DNA of 13,629 nucleotides, taken from the NCBI GenBank assembly GCA_035374585.1, contig DAOSPF010000076.1, positions 1 through 13,629 on the forward strand, in the 5' to 3' direction. Position numbers and translations under genes: made by a program. Under the pieces are notes generated by a model that did not search any database, was not told the DNA's origin, and was given only the letters and a program-made list of their open reading frames with translations. Below are positions 1 to 7,550 of the stretch, one piece after another. Position 1 is the stretch's first letter; each line of letters opens with the position of its first letter. The DNA is from JAKPQD01 sp029572965 (GTDB lineage: Bacteria; Bacteroidota; Bacteroidia; Bacteroidales; DTGW01).

Positions 1-1
1 T

Positions 2-295
2 GGTATTGATGAATATATCGGGGTTACTATCATTTCTAATCGCACTGAATCAATGAGGCTGATGATTATTAACAAGCTCAACAAAGGGGTCACCATTTAC
101 TCTGGTTCAAGAGGGTATGGCAAAACTGGCGATGTAAACCGAAATATTGAAATAATATATACTGTTGTGACCCGTATGGAAGTTTCGCGTTTAAACGCCG
201 AAATTGAACGTATTGACCCTGATGCTTTTGTTGTAATGAATACAATTAAAGACCTCAAAGGGGGAATGGTTCGTCATAAACTTTTTAAACATTAG
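2..295 (+). CDS. YitT family membrane protein, C-terminal end (partial)
   Basis: The frame is open from base 2 and ends with TAG at 293-295, giving the last 97 residues of a protein that begins outside the window. What is visible matches the DUF2179 domain that closes YitT-family proteins: an N-terminal part with the pattern IISNRTE, the glycine-rich GVTIYSGSRGYGKTG, a strand with EIIYTVVTRMEVSRL, and the ending DPDAFVVMNTIKDLKGG. In the family this soluble domain follows about five or six membrane helices, which would lie to the left. The substrate of YitT proteins is not established. An ATG at 53 exists, but it falls inside the conserved domain and is not the true start. The gene is 15 bases upstream of rimO in the same direction, so co-transcription is plausible. 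The family call is fairly sure, the function unknown. Confidence 0.85.
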   Translation, partial: GIDEYIGVTIISNRTESMRLMIINKLNKGVTIYSGSRGYGKTGDVNRNIEIIYTVVTRMEVSRLNAEIERIDPDAFVVMNTIKDLKGGMVRHKLFKH

Positions 296-310
296 AATTT
301 CTTACATTAC

Positions 311-1627
311 GTGAAGACAAGACGAAAAGCCAAAGATAAAATCCATGTGATAACGCTTGGATGTTCTAAAAATACTGTTGATTCTGAAAAGTTGATGGCA
401 CAACTCAATGCACATGCAGTTCAAGTGCAGCACAACGCTGAACAGTCTGATGCCAGAACGGTAATCATCAATACCTGTGGCTTTATTAATGATGCCAAGC
501 AGGAGTCTGTTGATACCATTTTGGAATATATCAATGCCAAGGAGCAAGGGCTTATTGACAATCTTTATGTGATGGGTTGCTTGTCTGAAAGGTATGCCAA
601 AGAACTAAAGACTGAAATGCCAGAAGTGGACCAGTTTTTTGGGGTAAATAATATTGAAGATATTGTAAAAGCGTTGGGTTACGATTATAAATCAAATTTA
701 GTCGGCGAACGCTTGCTTTCAACGCCTTCGCATTATGCATATCTCAAAATTGCTGAAGGCTGCAACCGTAAATGTTCTTTTTGTGCCATTCCATTGATTC
801 GTGGAAAGTACGAGTCGTTTGCTGTTGATGATTTGCTCACTGAAGCTAAATTACTTGCTAAACATGGAGTGAAAGAGCTGTTGCTGATAGCCCAGGATAC
901 CTCGTATTATGGAATGGATATACAGAAAAGCTCTCTGCTAACAACCTTGCTTGAAAAGCTTTCAGAGATTAATGAAATTGAATGGATACGTTTGCATTAT
1001 GCTTATCCGGCCGGATTTCCTAAAGATGTCATTGATGTAATAGCTTCTAACCCTAAGATGTGCAAATATCTTGATATCCCTGTCCAGCATATTTCGGACA
1101 ATATGCTGAAAATCATGCGTCGAGGACTGGATAAGAAAAAGACTATAGAGCTCATTGAAAATTTCAGAAGCAAAATACCCGGTTTGTCTATACGTACAAC
1201 CTTGCTGGTTGGGCATCCGGGCGAAACAGAAGCAGATTTTGAGGAGTTGTACAATTTTGTTTGTGATACTAAGTTTGACAGATTAGGCATATTTACTTAT
1301 TCACACGAAGAAGATACTTATGCTGCCCGCCATTATAAAGACAGTATAAACCCCGGCGTTAAACAGGAACGCGCCAATATTATCATGAAAGCACAACAGG
1401 AAATATCGTTGCTCAAAAACAGGCAGCGTATAGCTCATACCATGAAAGTGGTTATTGATAATATAGACGATGCAGCTGCTTATGGTCGTACACAATACGA
1501 CTCACCTGAAGTTGATAATGAAGTTATTATCAATAACCCTGAAAATATCAAGGTTGGTTCATTTTATGATGTCAAAATTATTGAAGCAGGAGAGTTTGAC
1601 CTTGAAGGTGAGTTGGTGAAGCCCTAA
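311..1627 (+). CDS. rimO: Ribosomal protein S12 methylthiotransferase RimO
   Basis: Radical-SAM methylthiotransferase that adds a methylthio group to the conserved aspartate of ribosomal protein S12, in the cytoplasm. The 438 residues are close to the usual family length. The N-terminal UPF0004 domain carries the three ligands of the auxiliary 4Fe-4S cluster: C18 in TLGCSKN, C56 in NTCGF and C90 in GCLSE. The radical-SAM cluster motif CNRKCSFC gives C151, C155 and C158. A C-terminal TRAM domain lies at roughly residues 375-438 and ends in FDLEGELV. LGCSKNTVDSE and IPLIRGKYES fit RimO rather than MiaB. The start is GTG. It is the only plausible one: the TAG of the preceding gene lies in the same frame six codons upstream, and the next ATG lies beyond C18. 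No Shine-Dalgarno sequence is visible, as is usual in Bacteroidota. Every key residue is present. Confidence 0.97.
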   Translation: MKTRRKAKDKIHVITLGCSKNTVDSEKLMAQLNAHAVQVQHNAEQSDARTVIINTCGFINDAKQESVDTILEYINAKEQGLIDNLYVMGCLSERYAKELKTEMPEVDQFFGVNNIEDIVKALGYDYKSNLVGERLLSTPSHYAYLKIAEGCNRKCSFCAIPLIRGKYESFAVDDLLTEAKLLAKHGVKELLLIAQDTSYYGMDIQKSSLLTTLLEKLSEINEIEWIRLHYAYPAGFPKDVIDVIASNPKMCKYLDIPVQHISDNMLKIMRRGLDKKKTIELIENFRSKIPGLSIRTTLLVGHPGETEADFEELYNFVCDTKFDRLGIFTYSHEEDTYAARHYKDSINPGVKQERANIIMKAQQEISLLKNRQRIAHTMKVVIDNIDDAAAYGRTQYDSPEVDNEVIINNPENIKVGSFYDVKIIEAGEFDLEGELVKP

Positions 1628-1628
1628 T

Positions 1629-3521
1629 TTATTTGTCAATAGAGTAAGGCAGAGTAACTGTAAACGTAGAACCTTCGCCAATGGCACTTTCAAGAGAAAT
1701 ACTGCCTTTCATCAATCCGAGATATGCCTTACAAATAGCAAGCCCCAAGCCCGAACCTTTTTTCTTAACTTTAGTGACTGCATCTAACTGTTTGAAACGC
1801 TCAAAAATGGCTTGGTGATATTGTGGCTCAATGCCTATACCAGTGTCTTTTACAATAATCTTTACTTGCCCGCTTTCAATGCGAAAACTAACCGTAATTG
1901 TCCCTTGGGGGGTAAATTTTACAGCATTGCCAACCAGGTTGACTAATATCTGTTGCAGTTTAGTGCCATCTGTAAGTATAAAATCTTCATTTATATCTTC
2001 TGGAATATCAATAATAAATTGTACTTCGCTGTTTTCTTCAAAATCGGCTTTAAACATTTCATACACATCCCTGATGGCCTTTTTTACAGAAACTTTTTCA
2101 ATGTTAACAGTAACCAATCCTGATTCAAGCTTCGAAATTTCAATGATGTCGCTGATTACATTAAGAAGGTAATTGCCACTTTTTTTAATGATGTCCAGGT
2201 AATATTGCTTTTTTTCTTCTGTTACTTCGTTTGTTTGGAGCAGCTCTGTAAAGCCCATGATTGAATTCATCGGGGCACGGATTTCGTGAGACAGAGTAGA
2301 TAAAAAATTGCCTTTCATGAACGCATTTTGTTCTGCTTCTTTTTTGGCTTCCTTTAGCGCATCGTTTATACGGTTAACTTCTTCCAAAGCATCTTCAAGT
2401 TCTGAATTTCTGGCGATTAACTGTTTGTTAAGGAGTTCGTTTTCTTCGACCTTTTGTTTTAGGGCTGTTTCAGCGTAAACATTTTCTGTAATATCTATAA
2501 TTGTTCCGGTCATTCTTGCAGGGCTGGCTTTGGAGTTATATTCGTTTACAACGCCTCTTGTTCTGACCCAAATGATTTCTCCAGATTTGTTTATCAACCG
2601 GTGCTTAATATCAAAGTATTGGTTGTGGCCTTGAAAATGCTCATCGAGTTTTGCCTGATAAGCAGCAATGTCTCCAGGATGAATCAGTTTGAGCCAGTCT
2701 TGAATATTCAGATTTTCTATTTCTTTAGGGAAGAAGCCTGTAATCTCAGACCAGCGCTGGTTTACGTCAAGTTTTCCATCTTCAATTCTCCAATCCCAGA
2801 CACCGGCACGCATGCCGGATATAGCCATCGAAAGCTTTTGTTCGTTGGCTTTAATCCTTTCTTCTTGTTTGAATTTTTCAGTTTGGTCGCTAAAAACAAT
2901 GATAAGTCCCAGAATATTTTCATTTTTAACAATTTGCGAAATCTTGGCCGAAATGATGTATTGCTTCACATTATTTGAGAAAAGAATGCATTTTTTTATT
3001 GAATGGTGCTGTTTTTTATCATCAATAAGCAGTTGTATTTCTTTGTCGATAGGTAAGTTTGTGTCATAATCAAAAACCCTAAAAATTTTATTGATATTTT
3101 TCCCTAAAGAAAAACTTAAAGGACATTCGGTTAATAATTCTGCTGTAGGGTTCATAAAAGTGATTTGCCCTTGGTTGTTGGTTGCGATAATGCCATCGCT
3201 GATAGAATGCATGGTGATACGCAGGTTTTCTTCTTTCTCGGCTATAGTCTCTTTGCTGAAATATTGAAATATCGAATAGAATAAAAATGCCCAGGTTAGC
3301 GGTAACAAGGCTCCGGCTAAATCTTCATAAGGGTCAAGGTATTTGGTAAAAAACTCCCATTCAACAAAGATGCAGAACTGATAAAAGGTTGTTATTGAAA
3401 TGATGAATATGAGGAAAAAGCGAATTTCTCTAATTGTATATTTCTTGTTGATTATCAATATCATCAGGCTAATGACATTGGTAAATAGTGAAACAAAATC
3501 GATAGAAGAAAGTATGCCCAC
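1629..3521 (-). CDS. Membrane-bound PAS-PAS sensor histidine kinase
   Basis: Sensor kinase of 630 residues without a receiver domain. Three predicted membrane helices lie at about 8-25, 35-56 and 70-88. A first PAS domain follows at about 100-218 (SDGIIATNNQGQITFMNPTAE), then a second PAS with PAC at 226-350 (WSEITGF, HPGD, RLINKSGEIIWVRTRG), a charged coiled coil at 350-400, HisKA with H412 in SHEIRAPMNS, and HATPase_c with N box (N532 in LVGNAVKFTP), G1 box DTGIGI at 559-564, F box FERFKQ and G2 box GSGLGLAI at 589-596. It should autophosphorylate on H412; the signal and the response regulator are unknown, and no regulator gene lies in the window. The start is GTG, one codon after the TAA of the upstream membrane protein and in the same frame, so expression is probably coupled. 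The next ATG, residue 20, would cut the first helix. The stop is one base from the convergent rimO stop. Confidence 0.94.
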   Translation of the reverse strand: MGILSSIDFVSLFTNVISLMILIINKKYTIREIRFFLIFIISITTFYQFCIFVEWEFFTKYLDPYEDLAGALLPLTWAFLFYSIFQYFSKETIAEKEENLRITMHSISDGIIATNNQGQITFMNPTAELLTECPLSFSLGKNINKIFRVFDYDTNLPIDKEIQLLIDDKKQHHSIKKCILFSNNVKQYIISAKISQIVKNENILGLIIVFSDQTEKFKQEERIKANEQKLSMAISGMRAGVWDWRIEDGKLDVNQRWSEITGFFPKEIENLNIQDWLKLIHPGDIAAYQAKLDEHFQGHNQYFDIKHRLINKSGEIIWVRTRGVVNEYNSKASPARMTGTIIDITENVYAETALKQKVEENELLNKQLIARNSELEDALEEVNRINDALKEAKKEAEQNAFMKGNFLSTLSHEIRAPMNSIMGFTELLQTNEVTEEKKQYYLDIIKKSGNYLLNVISDIIEISKLESGLVTVNIEKVSVKKAIRDVYEMFKADFEENSEVQFIIDIPEDINEDFILTDGTKLQQILVNLVGNAVKFTPQGTITVSFRIESGQVKIIVKDTGIGIEPQYHQAIFERFKQLDAVTKVKKKGSGLGLAICKAYLGLMKGSISLESAIGEGSTFTVTLPYSIDK

Positions 3522-3524
3522 AGC

Positions 3525-3794
3525 TTAATTTTTTATTTCTTTTTTGTTTATTAGCAAAATCCAAATAAGTAATAGCATACTACTAATGGCATAAGATATG
3601 TGTTCAATCATATTGTAAACACTTGGGAAAAAATAACTCTCGAGGTTAGTACATATACTTGCCATTAATAAAGATAAGTATGCGCCAAGTAACAATTGCC
3701 AATGCTTTATTTTTATTATTGATTTAAAATATAAAACAATAAAAATCAATACGCATAGGGATAATAGAAGCATCACAACTTCATTCTCTTTCAT
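3525..3794 (-). CDS. Small three-helix membrane protein paired with the sensor kinase
   Basis: This 89-residue hydrophobic protein starts at an ATG and has three likely membrane helices at about 5-23, 31-50 and 62-83. I recognise no named family. It lies immediately upstream of the histidine kinase; only TAA and one codon separate the two reading frames, which are in phase. Its helix 2-3 region (E at 52, FF, then NMIEH before a helix with LLLIW) resembles the same part of the kinase N terminus (VEWEFF, then PYED before a helix with LLPLTW). I infer that the two are copies of one module, and that the small protein forms the other half of a six-helix sensor. The alternative is that TAA is a nonsense mutation in one long gene. 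That the protein is real is fairly likely from its position and composition; its role is inferred. Confidence 0.72.
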   Translation of the reverse strand: MKENEVVMLLLSLCVLIFIVLYFKSIIKIKHWQLLLGAYLSLLMASICTNLESYFFPSVYNMIEHISYAISSMLLLIWILLINKKEIKN

Positions 3795-3889
3795 TTTTTT
3801 GATATTTGAAAATAATAATAAAGTATTTATTTAAGGTTCATGGGGTTTGATGTTTTAAAGATACACTTAATTTTTTTTATAATTTAATA

Positions 3890-3897
3890 CAAATGTA
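3890..3897 (-). promoter_or_regulatory. Possible Bacteroidota -7 box for the membrane protein-kinase pair
   Basis: Read on the minus strand, these bases are TACATTTG, a match to the Bacteroidota -7 consensus TAnnTTTG. The box sits between the slyD terminator and the ATG at 3794, about 95 bases upstream of that start. No good TTTG -33 box is present at the usual distance; the closest is a TGTTT about 22 bases upstream. The position is sensible, but the evidence is one short motif in AT-rich DNA. Confidence 0.35.
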
Positions 3898-3931
3898 TTT
3901 TTTTGTTGAAGTAGTAAATAAACAGTAATAT

Positions 3932-3962
3932 AAAAAAAGCCACAATTGTTAATTTGTGGCTT
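3932..3962 (-). terminator. Intrinsic terminator of the slyD-like gene
   Basis: On the minus strand a perfect 9-bp stem (AAGCCACAA with TTGTGGCTT, arms at 3954-3962 and 3937-3945) encloses an 8-base loop and runs into a T tract formed by the A run at 3932-3938. It begins 22 bases after the slyD stop, as expected for a rho-independent terminator. It separates slyD from the downstream membrane protein-kinase pair, which therefore needs its own promoter. Confidence 0.85.
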
Positions 3963-3983
3963 CTAAAATATTTAAAACAAAGA

Positions 3984-4547
3984 TTAGTTGCATCCACTAC
4001 ACCCGCCAGAGTCGCATCCGTCTGAATCGCAACCACAACTGCCACATCCGCATGAAGGAGCCTGGTGAATATGCCCATGGGCAAGTTCTTCAGCAGAAGC
4101 ATCCCTGATGCCAACAACTTCTCCTTTGAAATGAAGGTCTTCACCTGCCAAAGGATGGTTGAAATCCATCTTTACATGATCATTATTAACGCTAACAACC
4201 TTTCCGTTGAAACGATTGCCCATGTTATCCATCATTGGTATCATGTTGCCAATGGTGAGGATGTCGTTGTCTATTTGTCCATCTACAACAAATACAGACT
4301 TAGGAACATCAACAATAGCATCTTCTTTTATTTCGCCATAAGCTTCATGGCTGGCCAAAATAAAATCAAAGCTATCGCCTATTTTTAGCCCTGTCAGGTT
4401 GGATTCAAATTTGGGGAGAAGATTTCCGTGACCTAATAAAAATTCAAGCGGACGGGTTTCATTTACTTTCTCAATAATTTCGCCATTTCCTTTGGCAAGT
4501 TTCAGTTCATATGTTACCGAAACAACTTTGTCTTTTTCAATTACCAT
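3984..4547 (-). CDS. slyD: SlyD-like FKBP-type peptidyl-prolyl isomerase with cysteine-rich tail
   Basis: Cytoplasmic prolyl cis-trans isomerase and chaperone of 187 residues. The N-terminal FKBP part shows VSVTYELKLA, the strand PLEFLLGHGNLLPKFE and LKIGDSFDF. From about residue 70 to 125 it carries the insert-in-flap chaperone domain typical of SlyD (AYGE, DVPKSVF, GNRFNGKVV), closed by the hallmark DFNHPLAGEDLHF. A His-containing linker (HGHIH) leads into a 22-residue tail at 166-187 with seven cysteines spaced by Gly, Ser and Asp. In Escherichia coli the SlyD tail binds nickel and other metals; a similar role here is inference. The ATG at 4547 fits the family N terminus, and a terminator follows the stop. 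The gene is divergent from aconitase across a 252-base spacer. Family assignment is secure. Confidence 0.95.
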   Translation of the reverse strand: MVIEKDKVVSVTYELKLAKGNGEIIEKVNETRPLEFLLGHGNLLPKFESNLTGLKIGDSFDFILASHEAYGEIKEDAIVDVPKSVFVVDGQIDNDILTIGNMIPMMDNMGNRFNGKVVSVNNDHVKMDFNHPLAGEDLHFKGEVVGIRDASAEELAHGHIHQAPSCGCGSCGCDSDGCDSGGCSGCN

Positions 4548-4751
4548 TTTTTAATCAATTAAATATCTGGCAAAGTAACGTCAAATATTCTTATTTGTTT
4601 AAATACAATATCAAAATTTACTAATTTTTAATATAATAATTTAGGGTGTTGAAAATATTGAACAATTATTAATTATGTTATGTTAAAATGCTTTAAAGTT
4701 GCATAGTTTGTGTGACTCAAATAAAAATTTTAAGCTTTGCCAGAATAAGGC

Positions 4752-4759
4752 TAAATTTG
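4752..4759 (+). promoter_or_regulatory. Possible -7 box of the aconitase gene
   Basis: TAAATTTG matches the Bacteroidota -7 consensus TAnnTTTG and ends 40 bases before the aconitase ATG, a normal leader length. A TTTG lies at 4736-4739, but the 12-base gap is shorter than the usual spacing of about 19 to a -33 box. The rest of the spacer 4548-4799 is AT-rich, and I see no other structure in it, nor a clear box for slyD. Confidence 0.35.
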
Positions 4760-4799
4760 CAAGGTGCATATATTGTAAAACAGTTTAACCGTTAAAAAC

Positions 4800-7064
4800 A
4801 TGATGTTTGACTTGGACATGATTAAAGCCGTGTATTCGGCAATGGGACAAAAAGTCGGGATGGCTCGCAATAAATTAAACAGGCCTTTGACATTGACCGA
4901 AAAAATATTATATGCCCATCTTGATAAAGGTATTGAAATACAAAGTTTTAGGCGTGGCGCTGATTATGTTGAGTTTAACCCCGACCGTGTGGCCATGCAG
5001 GACGCTACGGCTCAAATGGCCTTGTTGCAGTTTATGCAGGCTGGTAAAAAGAAAGTAGCTGTACCGTCCACTGTTCATTGCGACCACCTTATCATTGCCA
5101 AAGATGGAGCAAAGGCAGACCTTGATGCTGCTAATGTGACTAACAAAGAAGTATATGAGTTCCTTTCGTCCATTTCAAATAAATATGGTATAGGCTTTTG
5201 GAAGCCAGGCGCTGGGATTATTCACCAGGTAATCCTCGAAAATTATGCATTTCCCGGGGGAATGATGATTGGTACTGACTCGCACACCGTAAATGCCGGA
5301 GGTTTGGGTATGGTAGCAATTGGTGTTGGTGGCGCAGATGCTGTAGATGTGATGGCTGGTATGCCTTGGGAGCTTAAATTTCCTAAGCTTATTGGCATTA
5401 AATTGACGGGGAAGATGTCTGGATGGACATCTGCTAAAGATGTAATTTTGAAAGTTGCAGGTATATTGACTGTTAAAGGTGGTACTGGTTGTATTGTCGA
5501 GTATTTTGGACCGGGAGCCGAAACTATTTCGTGCACCGGAAAAGGTACTATCTGTAACATGGGGGCTGAAATTGGTGCTACCACCAGTATTTTTGGTTAT
5601 GATAAAAAAATGTCAGATTATTTGCGTTCAACAGGTCGGGCAGAAGTGGCGGATGCTGCTGACAGTATTGCCGCTAATCTTACTGCAGATCCTGAAGTAT
5701 ATGCCAATCCTGAAAAATATTTTGACCAAATTATAGAAATAGACCTTTCTGCACTAGAACCGCATATCAATGGCCCATTTTCGCCTGATAAGGCATGGCC
5801 TTTGTCTCAGTTTGCCAAAGCTGTAAAAGAAAACGACTATCCTCAAAAATTGGAAGTTGGATTAATAGGCTCATGTACAAACTCATCTTATGAAGATATT
5901 AGCCGTGCAGCATCTTTAGCTTCTCAGGCAGGTGATAAAAAGTTGAAAACTAAAGGTGAATTTATTATTACTCCTGGTTCTGAGCTTGTCAGATCAACAA
6001 TAGAGCGTGACGGTTTTCTTGAAATATTTGCTAAAATTGGAGGAAAGGTACTTGCTAATGCCTGCGGGCCATGTATTGGGCAATGGGCCAGAGAGGGGGC
6101 CGAAAAAGGTGAAAGAAACTCTATTATCACCTCTTTCAACAGAAATTTTGCCAAACGTGCCGATGGTAACCCCAATACTTATGCTTTTGTTGCGTCGCCT
6201 GAGATTGTTACAGCAATGGCTATAGCCGGAGACCTTACTTTTAACCCTATTACTGATACCCTGATAAATGAAGACGGCGTTGCTGTTAAGCTTGACGAGC
6301 CTAAAGGCATGGAATTGCCTGCTAAAGGTTTCTTTGCAAAGGATATTGGCTATCAGGCACCAGCTGAAGATGGCAGCAAGGTAGAAGTTAAGGTGGACGC
6401 TAAATCTGAACGCTTGCAGCTGCTCGATTCTTTTCCTGCCTGGGATGGAAATGATTTGATTGGTTTGCATTTGCTTATTAAGGCCAAAGGTAAATGTACT
6501 ACTGACCATATCTCTATGGCAGGTCCATGGCTCAAATACCGTGGCCACCTCGATAATATCTCAAACAATCTGTTGATTGGGGCTGTAAATGCTTTTAATG
6601 ATAAAACAAATGCTGTAAAAAATCAAATCAGCGGAGAGTATGTTCCTGTTCCGGATGCTGCAAGGGCTTATAAAAAGGAAGGAATAGGCAGTATTGTTGT
6701 TGGGGATGAAAATTATGGAGAAGGCTCTTCTCGCGAGCATGCTGCTATGGAACCTCGACATTTGGGGGTAAAGGCTGTATTGGTGCGTTCTTTTGCCCGT
6801 ATTCATGAGACTAATCTCAAAAAGCAGGGCATAATGGCCTTGACCTTTGCCCATAAAGAGGATTATGACAAAATTCAAGAGGATGACAGGATTGATATCA
6901 TTGGCCTGAAAAACTTTGATCCAACTAAGCCTTTGAAAGCAGTTTTGCACCATAGCAATGGAAAAAGCGAGGAAATACAGCTGAACCATACGTATAATGA
7001 AAATCAGTTTGAATGGTTCAAAGCAGGTTCTGCATTAAACTTGATAAAATATAGTCAAAAATAA
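4800..7064 (+). CDS. Aconitate hydratase, mitochondrial type
   Basis: Converts citrate to isocitrate through cis-aconitate in the TCA cycle, in the cytoplasm. The 754 residues match the length of mitochondrial-type aconitases, the usual form in Bacteroidota, which differ from bacterial AcnA and AcnB. The three 4Fe-4S ligands are present: C359 in GSCTNSS, and C422 and C425 in CGPC. Substrate and catalytic motifs include VHCDHLI, GTDSHTVNAGGLG, SFNRNFAKRADGNP and, in the swivel domain, YGEGSSREHAAMEPRH with S643 and R645 at the places of the catalytic serine and arginine in the pig heart enzyme. The N terminus FDLDMIK is conserved in the family and supports the ATG at 4800, though a second ATG at 4803 would serve equally. 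No citrate synthase or isocitrate dehydrogenase gene is next to it, so it appears to be a single-gene unit. It is followed by a large hairpin terminator. Confidence 0.97.
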   Translation: MMFDLDMIKAVYSAMGQKVGMARNKLNRPLTLTEKILYAHLDKGIEIQSFRRGADYVEFNPDRVAMQDATAQMALLQFMQAGKKKVAVPSTVHCDHLIIAKDGAKADLDAANVTNKEVYEFLSSISNKYGIGFWKPGAGIIHQVILENYAFPGGMMIGTDSHTVNAGGLGMVAIGVGGADAVDVMAGMPWELKFPKLIGIKLTGKMSGWTSAKDVILKVAGILTVKGGTGCIVEYFGPGAETISCTGKGTICNMGAEIGATTSIFGYDKKMSDYLRSTGRAEVADAADSIAANLTADPEVYANPEKYFDQIIEIDLSALEPHINGPFSPDKAWPLSQFAKAVKENDYPQKLEVGLIGSCTNSSYEDISRAASLASQAGDKKLKTKGEFIITPGSELVRSTIERDGFLEIFAKIGGKVLANACGPCIGQWAREGAEKGERNSIITSFNRNFAKRADGNPNTYAFVASPEIVTAMAIAGDLTFNPITDTLINEDGVAVKLDEPKGMELPAKGFFAKDIGYQAPAEDGSKVEVKVDAKSERLQLLDSFPAWDGNDLIGLHLLIKAKGKCTTDHISMAGPWLKYRGHLDNISNNLLIGAVNAFNDKTNAVKNQISGEYVPVPDAARAYKKEGIGSIVVGDENYGEGSSREHAAMEPRHLGVKAVLVRSFARIHETNLKKQGIMALTFAHKEDYDKIQEDDRIDIIGLKNFDPTKPLKAVLHHSNGKSEEIQLNHTYNENQFEWFKAGSALNLIKYSQK

Positions 7065-7113
7065 AAGTGTCGATTTAGGTTTTTAAAAATTCAAGGCTTG
7101 CCGTAAATTGGCT

Positions 7114-7195
7114 AAAAAAAGCTTTATCGACGGTTCTGGGCAACAACTCGCTTCACTCAAACAGTTGCCCTCGCTTCGTCGATAAAGCTTTTTTC
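7114..7195. terminator. Large two-part hairpin, probable bidirectional terminator or REP-like element
   Basis: The arms AAAAAAGCTTTATCGACG (7115-7132) and its exact complement (7177-7194) form an 18-bp perfect stem. Inside it, after an internal loop, GGGCAAC (7138-7144) pairs with GTTGCCC (7164-7170) around a 19-base loop. The outer stem ends in T6 on the plus strand and T7 on the minus strand, so it can stop transcription from both sides. It starts 50 bases after the aconitase stop. The two-level architecture is larger than a plain terminator and suggests a dispersed palindromic element. Confidence 0.75.
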
Positions 7196-7499
7196 TTAAC
7201 GTCATTTCCGTCAGGCCATTAGCAGAGACGTTTCTATGAAAAAGGCGTAGCATTAAAAAGAAAAAATTCCTTTTCATCGCTTTTTTGTTCGATTTCGGCC
7301 GAGGAGCCTAACATTCATTTGGTTGCATATTGCAACATTAAAAGGCTTCGAGGGTGAAAGAGTTAAGGCGATAAGATTTTTTGAGCAACTTTTTTCGGTA
7401 AAAAGTTGTAGAGACTTAGTATTTATTGCTATTCAATACTTTTTTAACAATAATTGACAATGTTATTTTTTCATTGAACTGACATTGAATAATATTTAA

Positions 7500-7550
7500 A
7501 ACTGCAGAGGGCCGCAAAGTTTGGAATCTACTTTGCGGCCCTCTGCGGTT
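7500..7550 (-). terminator. Long stem-loop behind the giant gene, probable terminator
   Basis: Arms 7500-7520 and 7530-7550 pair over 21 positions with only one G-T wobble (7503 with 7547), around the 9-base loop 7521-7529. The stem is GC-rich in an AT-rich setting. It lies 31 bases downstream of the giant gene's stop on the minus strand and is followed there by TTTAAATATTATT, a weak T tract. Each arm holds two similar half-units (GCAGAGG and GCAAAGT around GGCC), like the GCAGAG/GCAAAG intergenic repeats I recall from several bacterial groups. Confidence 0.65.

Noticed and set aside
3520..3530. Frameshift as the cause of the split between membrane protein and kinase
   Set aside because: Both frames are in phase, so only a stop codon separates them; no base gain or loss is needed.
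4065..4388. 107-codon plus-strand open frame opposite slyD
   Set aside because: It is antisense to the conserved SlyD core, with no supporting features.
4716..4739. TAGTTTG and TTTG words upstream of aconitase as a -33/-7 pair
   Set aside because: TAGTTTG (near 4704-4710) lacks one base of TAnnTTTG, and the spacing of the TTTG at 4736 to the better box at 4752 is too short.
5994..6548. 184-codon open frame antisense to aconitase
   Set aside because: It lies entirely under highly conserved aconitase motifs and its protein shows no recognisable pattern.
7083..7277. 64-codon open frame on the minus strand in the spacer
   Set aside because: It runs through the perfect palindrome at 7114-7195, shows no domain or family pattern, and is best explained by the repeat structure.
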